Numbered from the stretch's first letter, positions 1-8,410 are shown. The stretch: DNA of 64,000 bases from Roseomonas marmotae (GCF_017654485.1 NZ_CP061092.1:1-64000), one strand, 5' to 3'. Notes: generated by a model from the sequence alone, not told the origin. A program made the numbers and translations.

Positions 1-34
1 AAACAGATGTTATAATTCCCTTCAGTCTTAACTG

Positions 35-242
35 CCTCAACGCCTCAACGCCTCAATGCCTCATTGCCTCATTGCCTCACTGCCTCACTGCCTCACTGCC
101 TCACTGCCTCACTGCCTCACTGCCTCACTGCCTCACTGCCTCACTGCCTCACTGCCTCACTGCCTCACTGCCTCACTGCCTCACTGCCTCACTGCCTCAC
201 TGCCTCACCGCGTTAAGGCGTTAAGGCGTTAAGGCGTTATAC
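35..242. repeat. 8-bp direct-repeat array, candidate partition centromere upstream of parA
   Basis: From 35 to 210 there are 22 uninterrupted 8-bp units of form CCTCAnnG: two CCTCAACG, one CCTCAATG, two CCTCATTG, sixteen identical CCTCACTG (75-202) and one CCTCACCG. The phase continues with three CGTTAAGG units and a decayed CGTTATAC (211-242). CGTTAAGG is the reverse complement of CCTTAACG, one base from the first unit, so the array ends in opposite orientation to its start. It lies 137 bp before a parA start and is followed by a small basic parB-like gene. Arrays of 7-8 bp repeats next to small ParA/RHH pairs are typical centromeres and autoregulatory operators of type Ib partition systems. 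The centromere role is inferred. Confidence 0.8.
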
Positions 243-378
243 ACCAGCCAAACCGTTGATATTACGGTTGATTTCGCTCAGTCCAATTCTTGTACAAAAC
301 GCCTTGAAGCGAGTAGGAGTTGCTGCTAAGTTACTTTAAGGCCATGGTGCCCCATCGCTTTCAAGCAGGAAGGCATCC

Positions 379-1041
379 ATGGCAACCATCTCCGTCGCGA
401 GTGACAAAGGAGGCCCGGGGAAAACCACCACGGCCATCCTGATCGCATCCGAACTGGCCCTCGACGGCTACCGTGTCACGGTCCTCGACACCGACGTTAA
501 TCAGCAGGCCGCCGCATTCGGCCGGAAGGCCGAGATTGTCGGATTGACGGTGGTCGGCGACGTTCGAGAGGACAACATCCTGGCTGAGTTACGTAAGGCG
601 GAGGCGGCGAGCGAGATCGTCATCGTCGATCTACCGGGCGGATCCTCCACGCTGGCGCTGAAGGCCATGCATCGCAGCCACTTTGTGCTCGTGCCGACGC
701 AGGCGGCGCTGCCGGACGTGAAGGCGGCGATGAAGACCATCGCTCAGATCGACGACGCACAGGAACTGTCGCGCACGCCCATCGCACGCGCCATCATCTG
801 GACCCGCGTCCTGCCAGGGTTCGAGAGCCGCGGCGCCCGGCACGTGCGCCAGTCGGTCGAAGCCGATGAGTCCCTGCCCATCCTGAAAGCGTCAATGATG
901 GAGCGCGCCGCGTTCCGCGAGATCCACATCACGGGCAAGGTGCCCCGTCAGATCGACCCGGCCAGCGCGGCGTCTGCCAATGTCGCCGCCGTCACCGCCG
1001 AATTGCTCCAGCGTATCGCCCAGTTGGCCGAGGCCGCATGA
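379..1041 (+). CDS. parA: ParA-family partition ATPase (small, type Ib)
   Basis: This 220-residue P-loop ATPase of the ParA/MinD class would drive plasmid segregation by ATP-dependent binding to nucleoid DNA. The deviant Walker A motif KGGPGKTT is at residues 10-17, with the signature lysine at the first position. A Walker A' segment (LDTDVNQQAA) is near residue 36 and a Walker B-like strand (IVIVDLPGG) near residue 80. There is no N-terminal HTH extension, so it belongs to the short type Ib class, in which the partner protein usually represses the operon. The start ATG follows an AGGAAGG ribosome site. Its stop overlaps the next start (ATGA), so the two are translationally coupled. The upstream 8-bp array is the likely centromere. 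Confidence 0.88.
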   Translation: MATISVASDKGGPGKTTTAILIASELALDGYRVTVLDTDVNQQAAAFGRKAEIVGLTVVGDVREDNILAELRKAEAASEIVIVDLPGGSSTLALKAMHRSHFVLVPTQAALPDVKAAMKTIAQIDDAQELSRTPIARAIIWTRVLPGFESRGARHVRQSVEADESLPILKASMMERAAFREIHITGKVPRQIDPASAASANVAAVTAELLQRIAQLAEAA

Positions 1042-1424
1042 ACAAGCTTCCTCCGATCACCGACGAGATCCGCCAGGCCGGCAAGAAGCTGGACCTCAAC
1101 CTGAAGCCGCGCCTGGAACTGGACGACGCCGCCATCGAGGCCAACTCACGCTCGATTGGAGAGCGCTACGGCTCAAACACGCAGATCTCGTCGGCCGACC
1201 CCGTGCGTCCGGCCGCTCGCCCTGCCGCCCCGCCACCCCCGGCGACGGCGCGACTCACTAGCGTGCGGTTCGACTGTCCCAACTACCTGGACAAGGAACT
1301 GGCGATCCGGGCGGCGGAGGAGGGAGTGACTAAGACGTACCTCATCCTCAAGGCGCTAGGCGAGGCCGGGTATCGGCTTGATCAGACCGACCTAGTCAAG
1401 GACCGGCGGCGCGTACGAAGGTAA
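1038..1424 (+). CDS. Small ParB-like centromere-binding protein (probable ribbon-helix-helix)
   Basis: A 128-residue basic protein whose ATG overlaps the parA stop. The N-terminal half is polar with a Pro/Ala linker around residues 55-72. The C-terminal half begins with a short strand (TSVRFDCPNYL, about residue 76) followed by two predicted helices (LAIRAAEEGVTKTYLILKAL), the usual order in ribbon-helix-helix DNA-binding domains. It ends in an Arg-rich tail. Position and architecture point to the adaptor that binds the upstream 8-bp repeats, stimulates ParA and represses the operon, as ParG or omega proteins do. No family was confirmed by search. The function is inferred from context and fold pattern. 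Confidence 0.7.
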   Translation: MNKLPPITDEIRQAGKKLDLNLKPRLELDDAAIEANSRSIGERYGSNTQISSADPVRPAARPAAPPPPATARLTSVRFDCPNYLDKELAIRAAEEGVTKTYLILKALGEAGYRLDQTDLVKDRRRVRR

Positions 1425-2325
1425 GGCAACAGCGCCCAAAGGAATCATGTACAAGATGCCTTGTTACTTTTTATCCGTAAGGCAATTTTATTTTTAAGAC
1501 TGGTGTGGGTGGACGCCTGTCGGCAGCCCGTCGGACCGGGCTGCCGGTGCCCGCATTGTCGTCGCGAAGAAGGACCAGCCGGTTCGACTGCGCAGGCGCG
1601 AGGCAATGGCAGGTCACCCGCGGCTCGATGGGGCCGACGTTGAGTTGGACGCCGAACCGCTGCCGAGGCTGCATAGTTCGCAGCACGCTCAGCTGATCCA
1701 GACCAGCCACCACGATCATGGCGCCGAAGGCACAGAAGCGGCAGAGCGGACAGATCGAACGGGGGGCCGGGGAGGGGAGGGGGCCGCGCTCTGCGGATCC
1801 AATCGGAAGCTATCCGGCGACAAGGCTTCTTCACAAGATTTTGGCGACAGCGCTAGCAGCAGGCGCTACCGCCACCACCGTCACCGGAGACGCCGACCGC
1901 TTCTCCAGAAACGAACGTATGGGACCTCAAGCGGCCCTCACCAGGCAGGTAGACGAGGTAGTGCACGAAGCCCGGAAGGCCAAAGAGTATCCCAACATCA
2001 CCAGCAAGCCCATCATGGTGACCTCCGCAGATGCGCAAGGCGGGTTGAGCCTGACCTGCGTCTGCGCCTCGGCGGCTATGGCTGCCAAGTGTGGCGTTCG
2101 ATCGACCCGGTCCGCGACAGCACGATAACCAACGATTATAGTTCCTGAGTCTAGCTGCGCTGACAGCTCAGCACAAAAGCTCGCAGGCCTTCCCATCCCA
2201 GAATCTCCCAGATCACCGCCGGCAACCCAGGGGTCATGGCAGCACGCCCTTTGTCGAGCTCCGCTGGGACTCCCCCCCGCGGGTCGCACTGATTGGCCTG
2301 CAATTCCTGCTTTGCCGGAGCCGCG
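1425..2325. other. About 900 bp without a confident gene
   Basis: Several frames stay open here because of the GC content, but none has a convincing ribosome site, family motif or coding-like composition. The best candidate is a plus-strand frame at 1718-2128 (136 residues), with a hydrophobic stretch near residue 43 and a short coherent helix (QVDEVVHEARKAKEY). It could be a small exported protein but I cannot support it. The stretch may be decayed plasmid backbone. Confidence 0.3.
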
Positions 2326-3291
2326 TTAGCCGGCCCGCAACACGCCAGCGGCACGCAGCAACCGCTCGTATTCCTTGCCCTCTTGCCTGATCGTGGCGTC
2401 CACTTCCTCCGGCGTCCGCGCGTCGGGCTCGATCCCAAGATCGGCGAGGCGGCGAAGCACCTCCGGCTCCCTGGAGATGGTCAGCATGTGGCCCGACAGC
2501 AGGGAGACGACCTGCGGCGGCGTGCCGGCCGGGGCGAACATGCCGTTCCAGGTGGTGAAGATGGCGCCGGGAAAGGTCTCGGCGATGGTCGGCACGTCCG
2601 GAAGCTGTGGAACCCGATGCGCGCCGGTGAGCGCTATCGCCTTCACCGCGCCGGACTGAACAAGCTGCAGCATGTCCGCCGGCGAACCGAAATGCGCATG
2701 CACTCGGCCACTCACTAAGTCAGCAACGATTTGCGGTACGCCAGGATAGGGAACGATCGTCAGCTCGATCCCCGCAGCTGTCGCCAGGGTAAATGGCGCC
2801 AGGTGGCTGGAGGTGCCGAGGCTGGAGGATGCCGTGTTCAACCGCCCAGGATTGGCCCGTGCCCATGCCACCAGCTCCGGCAGCGTGGAGGGTGGGAACT
2901 CCTTGTTGACCACCAGCAGGATGCCGTTGCTGCCGACGATATTGACACCCATGAAGTCGCGCAGGGGATCGTAGGAGACGGATTGCATCTTCGGCGTGGC
3001 AGAGAACACGCCCGGTCCGGCAAAGAGCATCGTGTGCCCGTCACGCGCGCGGAGGACCGCCTCCGCGCCCAGCACGGCGTTTCCGCCCGGCCGGTTTTCC
3101 ACCGGGAAGGGCTGGCTCAGAACGGCCGAGAGGCGGGCGCAGAACAGGCGGCAGAGCGTGTCCGTCGCTCCCCCCGCGCCATAGGGAACGATGACGCGGA
3201 CCGGTCTCGACGGCCAGCCGCCCGTCTGCGCAAACGCTGGCGATGCCGCAGCCACGGCGGCCGCGAAGCCCAGAGCCCTTCGTGTGATCAT
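2326..3291 (-). CDS. Tripartite tricarboxylate transporter substrate-binding protein (Bug/TctC family)
   Basis: A 321-residue periplasmic solute-binding protein. The chosen start (MITRRALGF at 3291) gives a twin-arginine-like, Ala-rich signal peptide ending near AFAQ. The mature part has the Bug hallmarks: WPSRPVRVIVPYGAGGATD near the N-terminus, VENRPGG, and LVSGRVHAHFGSPADML with the late LPDVPTIAE motif. Bug proteins bind small carboxylates and feed TctAB permeases, but no tctAB is present here, as for most Bug genes. The frame runs upstream past the start into a broken IclR gene, so a longer start is unlikely. The neighbouring regulator remnant suggests an original IclR-TctC pair later broken by the IS at 3900. 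Ligand unknown. Confidence 0.88.
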   Translation of the reverse strand: MITRRALGFAAAVAAASPAFAQTGGWPSRPVRVIVPYGAGGATDTLCRLFCARLSAVLSQPFPVENRPGGNAVLGAEAVLRARDGHTMLFAGPGVFSATPKMQSVSYDPLRDFMGVNIVGSNGILLVVNKEFPPSTLPELVAWARANPGRLNTASSSLGTSSHLAPFTLATAAGIELTIVPYPGVPQIVADLVSGRVHAHFGSPADMLQLVQSGAVKAIALTGAHRVPQLPDVPTIAETFPGAIFTTWNGMFAPAGTPPQVVSLLSGHMLTISREPEVLRRLADLGIEPDARTPEEVDATIRQEGKEYERLLRAAGVLRAG

Positions 3292-3499
3292 TCTCTCGTT
3301 CTCCATCGAGCAGCAGACACAGAACCGCCACCGCGGCAGGGCGCCGAGGGCGTCAAACAAGGCCGCACTGCGCGATCGGCCACCCGCATCCCGTGCCGCC
3401 GCGTACTGAAGTCGCTCGTCTCCTCCACCCTCGCGCGGCCAGCTCCTGCCCGGGATGCACGGCGTCCGTCTGCCGAAGGCCCTGGCCTCAGCCTGCCTG

Positions 3500-3895
3500 G
3501 ATGACGTTCTCGCCGCTCTTACTGAGAGAGGCCGCGCGCGGCCTCTGTGGTAAGCGGCGATATGGATCACCGCTATCGGCCTACGCTGCCGGTCATGTAC
3601 GACGGCGGCAAGCATGATTTCGTCCAGCAGCCCTTCTTCCAGTGCCAGCGCGCAGCCATCCTGCCGCGCTGTGGCCCCTTTTGCCCGCAAGGTCGGCAGG
3701 TCGGTGATTGTCTTCGGCGTCGGCGGCCGGGGCCCGCTCCGCGCGAGAATGCTCTCCACCTCCTCGTCGGGCATGAGCGCCATCATGGCCCGCCCTCCGA
3801 CGAACTGGCCAATAAAATGCGCCGGCCGACGAGGGTAGCGAAGAAGCTCTTCCATTCGCTCTGGAGCTGGGTGGCATAGATGATCGGCAGGTTGT
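3500..3895 (-). pseudogene. IclR-family regulator, C-terminal remnant
   Basis: On the minus strand two adjacent frames together spell an IclR effector-binding domain. The first part (LPIIYATQLQSEWKSFFATL) lies next to the IS edge. A frame change near 3790 leads into RAMMALMPDEEVESILA, then TPKTITDLPTLRAKGATARQ and ALALEEGLLDEIMLAAVVHD, ending around HIAAYH. The N-terminal HTH is missing: the gene stops at the IS end at 3896-3900. IclR genes often precede Bug binding proteins, so this was probably the regulator of the downstream gene. It cannot bind DNA in this form. Confidence 0.6.
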
Positions 3896-3912
3896 CTAGG
3901 TAGGGGACTCAT

Positions 3913-4467
3913 TCAGATCCACTCTGTGACGGCGGCGATCAGCGCGAGTGAGGCCAGGTAGTTCTGGGCCAGGCGGTCGTAGCGGGTGGCGACGCGCCGC
4001 CAGTTCTTGAGGCGGCAGAACAGGCGCTCGATCTGGTTGCGGCGCCGATAGGCCTGGCGGTCGAGTGGGTAGGGCCTGGTGCGGGTCGCGGTGGAAGGGA
4101 TGACGGCCTTGATGCGGCGCTCCTTGAGCCAGCGCCGCAGGCTTTCGGCGTCATAAGCCTTGTCTGCGATGAGGCACTTCGGTGCGGCCACGGCCCCGAG
4201 CAGTGGCAGCGCCATGCTGATGTCGGCGGTGTTGCCCGGCGTCAGCGCGAAAGCGACCGGTCGGCCGCGATCATCGGCCAGACAATGGATTTTCGAGGTG
4301 CGGCCGCCGCGCGAGCGGCCAACCGCCTGCGTCCACTCCCCCCTTTTCCACCCGCGGCCGAGCGGTGCGCCTTCACGTGGGAGCTGTCCAAGCTGAGTTC
4401 CTGAGGTATCTCGCCGGAGGCGGCCATCTTCGCGAACAGGCGCTGCCACAGACCACGTCCGGACCAC
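3913..4467 (-). CDS. IS5-family transposase OrfB (catalytic C-terminal half)
   Basis: This frame carries the rest of the DDE transposase: RSRGGRTSKIHCLADD, then KCLIADKAYDAESLRRWL with a catalytic Asp, and RRRNQIERLFCRLKNWRR with the catalytic Glu region typical of IS5 (Y-R-E signature). Only the part from about GEWTQAVGRS onward is conserved. Upstream residues in this frame are out-of-frame shadow of OrfA, so the protein is probably made by -1 frameshifting. Confidence 0.75.
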   Translation of the reverse strand: MVRTWSVAAPVREDGRLRRDTSGTQLGQLPREGAPLGRGWKRGEWTQAVGRSRGGRTSKIHCLADDRGRPVAFALTPGNTADISMALPLLGAVAAPKCLIADKAYDAESLRRWLKERRIKAVIPSTATRTRPYPLDRQAYRRRNQIERLFCRLKNWRRVATRYDRLAQNYLASLALIAAVTEWI

Positions 4468-4667
4468 CTGTTGAAGCGATTGTAGATGGTGGTCGGCGGA
4501 CCGTAGGCCGCAGGCACATCGCGCCAGCGGCAGCCGGTCTTGAGCACGTGCAGGATGCCGCTGATCACCCGCCGGTCATCCACGCGGGGCTTGCCTGGCC
4601 TGCCGCGCGGCAGGTGTGGCTCAATGGCAGCCCAAGCCTCATCCGACAGCCAGAACAACCGCGCCAT
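4242..4667 (-). CDS. IS5-family transposase OrfA
   Basis: A 141-residue frame beginning MARLFWLSDEAWAAIEPHLP, the typical IS427-group N-terminus with the DUF4096-type region (PRVDDRRVISGILHVL, GCRWRDVPAAYGP, IYNRFNRWS). The conserved stretch ends at HVKAHRSAAGGKGG. After this a run AAAAGGGGGG would allow a -1 slip into OrfB, giving one fused DDE transposase. The residues after the slip site in this frame are not conserved. Confidence 0.8.
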   Translation of the reverse strand: MARLFWLSDEAWAAIEPHLPRGRPGKPRVDDRRVISGILHVLKTGCRWRDVPAAYGPPTTIYNRFNRWSGRGLWQRLFAKMAASGEIPQELSLDSSHVKAHRSAAGGKGGSGRRRLAARAAAAPRKSIVWPMIAADRSLSR

Positions 4668-4748
4668 CTCAGCCTCCTGAGCCGTTCAAACCCGTTCAGG
4701 AGATAAAACACCAGCAGCGCCAATAAGTTGTATGGGTTCCCTACCTAG

Positions 4749-5585
4749 GCTCAGGACCTATTAATGATCCTCTTGCGCTTTGATCCTGCTGTGATTCCAT
4801 GGCGGCGGAGGTGCTGCCATGGCTGACCTGTTCTGGCTCACAAAGACACAGATCGAGCGGATCTCGCGCTACTTCCCGCTCTCGCATGGCGTGCCGCGGG
4901 TGGACGACCATCGGGTCGTCAGCGGCATCATCCACGTCATCCGCAACGGGCTGCGCTGGCGCGATGCGCCTGCCGAGTACGGCCCACACAAGACCCTCTA
5001 CAACCGCTTCATCCGCTGGAGCCGCATGGGCGTCTTCAACCGCATCTTCGCGGGGCTGGCCGGACGAAAAGGGCAACCAGACCGGCTGATGATCGACGCC
5101 ACTCACCTCAAGGCTCACCGCACGGCGGCCAGTCTGCTCAAAAAGGGGCTGTTCCCCGTCGTATCGGACGCTACCTGAGGTGGCCTGAATTCCAAGCTGC
5201 ACGCCGTCACGGATGGTCAAGGCCGCCCGATCATCATGCTGCTCTCCGAAGGTCAGATGAGCGACCATAAAGGCGCAGCGCTGATGCTCGGCGCCCTACC
5301 GCCCGCCCGCATCCTGATCGGCGACAAAGGCTATGACAGCAACCGCTTCCGCCAGGCCCTGACCGCGCGCGGCATTGAGCCCTGCATTCCGTCACGCCGC
5401 GGACGCAAGCAGCGCATTCCGCATGACAGGATGCTGTATCGCCAACGGCACCGCATCGAGAACATGTTCGGCAGGCTCAAGGACTGGCGACGCATCGCCA
5501 TGCGCCATGACCGCTGCGCCCACACCTTCATGTCCGCCATCTGCCTCGCCGCCGCCGTCCTCTTCTGGATCAATGAGTCCTGAAC
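4749..5585 (+). mobile_element. IS5-family element, 837 bp, copy 1
   Basis: Left end GCTCAGGACC and right end, in complement, GTTCAGGACT. Copy 2 at 26455-27291 matches throughout the transposase region, with a few differences near the termini. Copy 1 is flanked by CTAG on the left (shared with the preceding IS) and CTAA on the right, so its flanks do not match. Copy 2 has CTAG on both sides. The left terminus shows three substitutions relative to copy 2 (ATGATCCTC versus CGAGTCTC region). Confidence 0.82.
4819..5583 (+). pseudogene. IS5-family transposase, interrupted (copy 1)
   Basis: OrfA (4819-5178) starts MADLFWLTKTQIERISRYF and carries GLRWRDAPAEYGPHKTLYNR. OrfB (5236-5583) carries ILIGDKGYDSNRFRQAL and RHRIENMFGRLKDWRR, the catalytic Asp and Glu regions. 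A slip at AAAAAGG gives the expected KGAVPRRIGR in the -1 frame. An extra T then shifts the frame back, where an in-frame TGA (5176-5178) stands just before GGLNSKLHAV. Full translation would need a -1 shift, a +1 shift and stop read-through, so this is probably inactive. Copy 2 has the same defects. Confidence 0.75.
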
Positions 5586-5871
5586 CTAAACCCGGCAAAT
5601 TCCGACTATGGAGCTCTGATTTAGATATTTTCTGATCGATGACAAACTATGGGGATGAACACCTTGCCCAGGGCATGCGTCCCCGCGCCAGTCCAAGCTC
5701 CCGACCCACAGATCGAAGCCGAGCCGGCCGGCGACCCTACCGCCCTGGCCGCCGGCATGCGCCGTGCCCGCCGCGACGCGGCTGGCGCCCGATACACCAG
5801 CCGCACCACCACACGCGGCACCGGCATCATCATGCGCGTGGCTAGCATGTGCCGGCCTTCCGGCCGCGCTC

Positions 5872-6276
5872 ATGCGCATATTTATCGTTCAATATCAGAA
5901 GAATACCGGCTTCATGCCGCGCATGGAGGAATTGCCGCTGCGGTCGATCCTGTGGGATACACCGCGTCCAGAAGATCGCTGGGAGCTTGTCCCCGCCGAT
6001 GAGGCGGCGCGTGGACGCACGGCAACCGCACCGGACATCCCCGAGCTGGTGCCGCGCGGTCGACCCACGCATTTCCTGATCCGCAAGATGGAAGTCGGTG
6101 ACGAGTTCTACGAGCGGCTGTGCGATAGCGAGGACTGGAGGCAGGATCAGCGTCGGATCTGGTCGGCCATCAGCTACCACACCAAGACCCTGCCGGGCCC
6201 GAAGTCGAAATTCGTCTGCCGCCGGGAGGCCGCGGCTTCACCGAGGCTTCGCCTGCACCAGGATCAAGTCGCTTGA
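5872..6276 (+). CDS. Phage-associated hypothetical protein, probable frameshifted C-terminus
   Basis: About 134 residues, starting MRIFIVQYQKN; the start could also be the later MPRMEEL. The central part (PTHFLIRKMEVGDEFYERL, WRQDQRRIWSAISYHTK, KSKFVCRRE) reads like a small protein often found upstream of VRR-NUC and HNH genes in alphaproteobacterial prophages. After the Arg-rich RRE the usual ending (RGF..TRIKSL) occurs one frame over at about 6235, so a small indel has probably altered the last 15 residues. Function unknown; family assignment is from memory and tentative. Confidence 0.45.
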   Translation: MRIFIVQYQKNTGFMPRMEELPLRSILWDTPRPEDRWELVPADEAARGRTATAPDIPELVPRGRPTHFLIRKMEVGDEFYERLCDSEDWRQDQRRIWSAISYHTKTLPGPKSKFVCRREAAASPRLRLHQDQVA

Positions 6277-6584
6277 ACGCCCACACGCCCCCAGGGAGGG
6301 CCAGGCGCCCCCCTTGCCGCAAGGGACCCAGGAAGCGCGCGGAGCGCCATATGCAGCGCGAGCTGATCCGCTGGTTCGAGCCATCCAAGCACCTACATGT
6401 CGTCGCCATGCATGTGCCGGTGGAGAACACCTCCGGCGCCGGCATCGCCGGCCACCGCGCCAGAGCCATGGATGGCGTGCTGGCCAGATATCTATCGAAG
6501 TGTTCGGCGGCCTTGCCGGGACAACCTCTATCAGACGGGAAGAGAAGTTCGTTAAATGCCTCCGCCTGTTTGAATCAGACCTGA
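6273..6584 (+). pseudogene. Possible VRR-NUC nuclease remnant
   Basis: The frame contains AERHMQRELIRWFEPSKHLH, which resembles the N-terminal helix of VRR-NUC nucleases (lambda-type phage replication/packaging regions), then GHRARAMDGVLA. Just past this the better match continues in another frame (ISIEVFGGLAG near 6490), where a Pro-Asp catalytic segment would be expected. It therefore looks frameshifted and inactive. Its place between a phage-type protein and a small terminase fits, but the family call is weak. Confidence 0.35.
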
Positions 6585-6729
6585 GGCCTGGCGGGATCCT
6601 CAATGAGTCTCGTTCAAAGAGACTTGGTATGAGACGGTGCAAAGGCCCGCTCCCACCGACATCCGATGCGGATGGCAGCAGCAACGAACGAAACCATCGC
6701 CCATCTCGTGGCATGCATTGGAGAACAGT

Positions 6730-7200
6730 ATGAGCAAGCGACCTGCGCGCCTCGGACGGCCCAGCAGCTATACGCCGGAACTCGCTGCCAGCATCTGCGC
6801 TCGGATGGCAGATGGACAGACACTGACTGCCATCTGCCGTGAGGATGGCATGCCGGACCGTGCCACGGTATTTCGGTGGACGGAAACCTATCCAAATTTT
6901 TGCAGCGCATACGCACGCGCGCGCGAGGCACAAGCGCATGCCCTTGCAGAACTTGCGTTGCTCGAGGCGATGAGGGCAGGCGCGGACCTCGATCCAGCCG
7001 CCGCCCGCGTGCGCTTTGACGCAGCTCGGTGGTTAGCCGGGAAAGTGGCGCCGCGCTTTTATGGTAACCGGGCCGACCAGACGCAGCAGGTGGCAGCCGA
7101 GAACTCTCTTGTCCTCCTGCTTAGCCAAATAGGCCAGCGTAGTGCCATGCCAGTGGCTAACTTTGGCAATCCAGCCATTGAGGTGCCTGAGGAAAAATAG
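6730..7200 (+). CDS. Phage small terminase subunit (Sf6-like)
   Basis: A 156-residue protein beginning MSKRPARLGRPSSYTPEL. The first 70 residues (ICARMADGQTLTAICREDGM, RATVFRWTETYPNFCSAYARA) match the Sf6-type small terminase: an HTH that recognises phage DNA followed by the oligomerisation helix AREAQAHALAELAL. ARFYGN in the C-terminal part is also usual. The intact protein would need a large terminase subunit, which is missing downstream, so this is a leftover from a prophage. The start at 6730 is chosen because homology begins there. Confidence 0.75.
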   Translation: MSKRPARLGRPSSYTPELAASICARMADGQTLTAICREDGMPDRATVFRWTETYPNFCSAYARAREAQAHALAELALLEAMRAGADLDPAAARVRFDAARWLAGKVAPRFYGNRADQTQQVAAENSLVLLLSQIGQRSAMPVANFGNPAIEVPEEK

Positions 7201-7651
7201 CGGAGGTTGGGCGCCTGTGGCGGCAGAGCGGCGAGCCTGGCTTTAAGCCATCTCCCTGCCCGTCGGTCAGGCTGCCCAAGTCCTCCAGCATCATCCCAAA
7301 AGGTAGCAGGAAATTGTCAACGGCTACCTTGCCTACCCGAGCCGCAGGACGGCGGGCGCCATATCGCCATGTTGCAAGGCCACCCAAAGGCAGCTCGGCA
7401 CAGAGCCGCTGCCAATGGAGTTGCTGGCGCAGCACATCATGCAAGAGCCGACCTACCAGATCGTGCCGGGCCTGCAAGAACTCGCTCATGCGTAACCAGA
7501 AAGCGGCTGGCTAGGGCAATGCCGGATGGCGGCTTTACGAAGCCTGGAATGAAGAAATTCTGGGGAGGGACGTGCATACCTGCAATGATGGCTGCGACCC
7601 TTGTCCTACCTGTTGGGGCAAGGCGATCGAAGACCGCGAGGTAGAGCACTG
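7201..7651 (+). other. Decayed sequence after small terminase
   Basis: No intact gene. A startless frame ending near 7492 reads EIVNGYLAYPSRR and later MELLAQHIMQEPTYQIVPGL before its stop, which has coding-like composition and could be debris of a phage gene. I do not recognise it. Confidence 0.3.
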
Positions 7652-7837
7652 ATGACTGGCCAGCAATCAACGCCACCACGTCGCATGGTGGTGGAAAAGT
7701 GGAATATACCGGAGGACGGGCCATGGCAGCCAGTGATGCCTTCTGGATGGGTGGAAGTGGCCGATGGAGTGTGGCGTTCGCCAGACGGCGAGCTGGTGCA
7801 GCCGATCACACTCTCCGAGGTGGGGGAAGGTAGATGA
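7652..7837 (+). CDS. Small hypothetical protein (61 aa)
   Basis: A 61-residue protein starting MTGQQSTPPRRM, with a Trp-rich middle (WNIPEDGPWQPVMPSGW, GVWRSPDGE) and an acidic end. There are no membrane or signal segments. Its stop overlaps the start of another small frame (ATGA at 7834-7837), which suggests a translated pair. The function and family are not recognised. The nearest genes are phage debris upstream. Confidence 0.4.
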   Translation: MTGQQSTPPRRMVVEKWNIPEDGPWQPVMPSGWVEVADGVWRSPDGELVQPITLSEVGEGR

Positions 7838-8007
7838 ATCCTGAAACTACCAGAACAATACTTATCAGGAGCGAGGATCGCCACGACCCGGGTGGCCGCC
7901 GGCGACCCAAGTGGCCAGCGGATAGCAGCATCGACCCACGCTTCTCCGAGTGTGGACTTTATCGCAGTCAGCTTTGGGAAGTGTGGGACGTCCACCGCCC
8001 AATCTAG
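7834..8007 (+). CDS. Very small hypothetical protein (57 aa), coupled to upstream gene
   Basis: An uninterrupted 57-codon frame starting MNPETTRTILIRSEDR and ending WDVHRPI before a TAG. It begins inside the stop of the 61-residue gene (ATGA). The protein is charged and soluble (HDPGGRRRPKWPADSS). I do not recognise it. The overlap is the main support. Confidence 0.35.
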   Translation: MNPETTRTILIRSEDRHDPGGRRRPKWPADSSIDPRFSECGLYRSQLWEVWDVHRPI

Positions 8008-8016
8008 CTTTGGCTC

Positions 8017-8292
8017 ATGATGAATCCATCCGTCGCTTGCACTGATTACAGTGATCCGACCGTGCAGAAGACTGGCCGCATCTCTCGTTTAGGGAATGCT
8101 GGCGGGCAGGTCATTGTGAATACAGCGTCGTACCGCAGTACAGACCCCCAGGGCTTGCTGTCCGTCGATGATCTCATTGATCCAGAAAACCAAGCGACCA
8201 TCGCTCGCGTTGCGAGCGAACCTAGAGTTTCGAAGCGGATTATTAGAGAGCAGGACGAGCCCGCCCCTTTACGCCATATCATTATGCTATGA
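8017..8292 (+). CDS. Hypothetical protein (91 aa)
   Basis: Starts ten bases after the previous stop. The sequence (SDPTVQKTGRISRLGNAGGQ, STDPQGLLSVDDLIDPENQA) is hydrophilic, with no signal peptide or recognisable domain. It may be the last of three small genes read together, or a chance frame. No upstream ribosome site is obvious. Confidence 0.3.
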   Translation: MMNPSVACTDYSDPTVQKTGRISRLGNAGGQVIVNTASYRSTDPQGLLSVDDLIDPENQATIARVASEPRVSKRIIREQDEPAPLRHIIML

Positions 8293-8410
8293 CCGGCCGG
8301 CAACTGCGCATTGGACCAATCGGTCGTAAGCAGAGAGCATGGTTTTCAAGGTACCAGGACGCCTTGCAGCGGCCCGGGCCACGTGAACCCTTGCTGTGAG
8401 TAGTTGCAAA

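Larger units (their letters stand above)
3900..4744 (-). mobile_element. IS5-family element (IS427-like), 845 bp
   Basis: The ends form an imperfect inverted repeat: the left end reads GTAGGGGACTCAT and the right end, in complement, GTAGGGAACCCAT. CTAG flanks both sides (3896-3899 and 4745-4748), consistent with a short target duplication. Two overlapping transposase frames are read on the minus strand. The element truncates the IclR gene at its left and directly abuts another IS5-family element at its right. Confidence 0.8.

Noticed and set aside
35..242. Repeat array as a CRISPR
   Set aside because: Units are contiguous 8-mers with no spacers and no cas genes nearby.
3292..3912. N-terminal extension of the TctC protein at 2326
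   Set aside because: The open frame upstream of 3291 spells an IclR remnant, and a clear signal peptide starts at 3291.
4741..5268. Long minus-strand frame across the IS5 copy (repeated at 26447)
   Set aside because: It is the antisense shadow of a transposase; it recurs only because the IS is duplicated.
6098..6733. 211-codon plus-strand frame across the phage debris
   Set aside because: Arg/Pro-rich composition and it overlaps better frames; only a few residues near 6240 and 6490 look like shifted pieces of the real genes.
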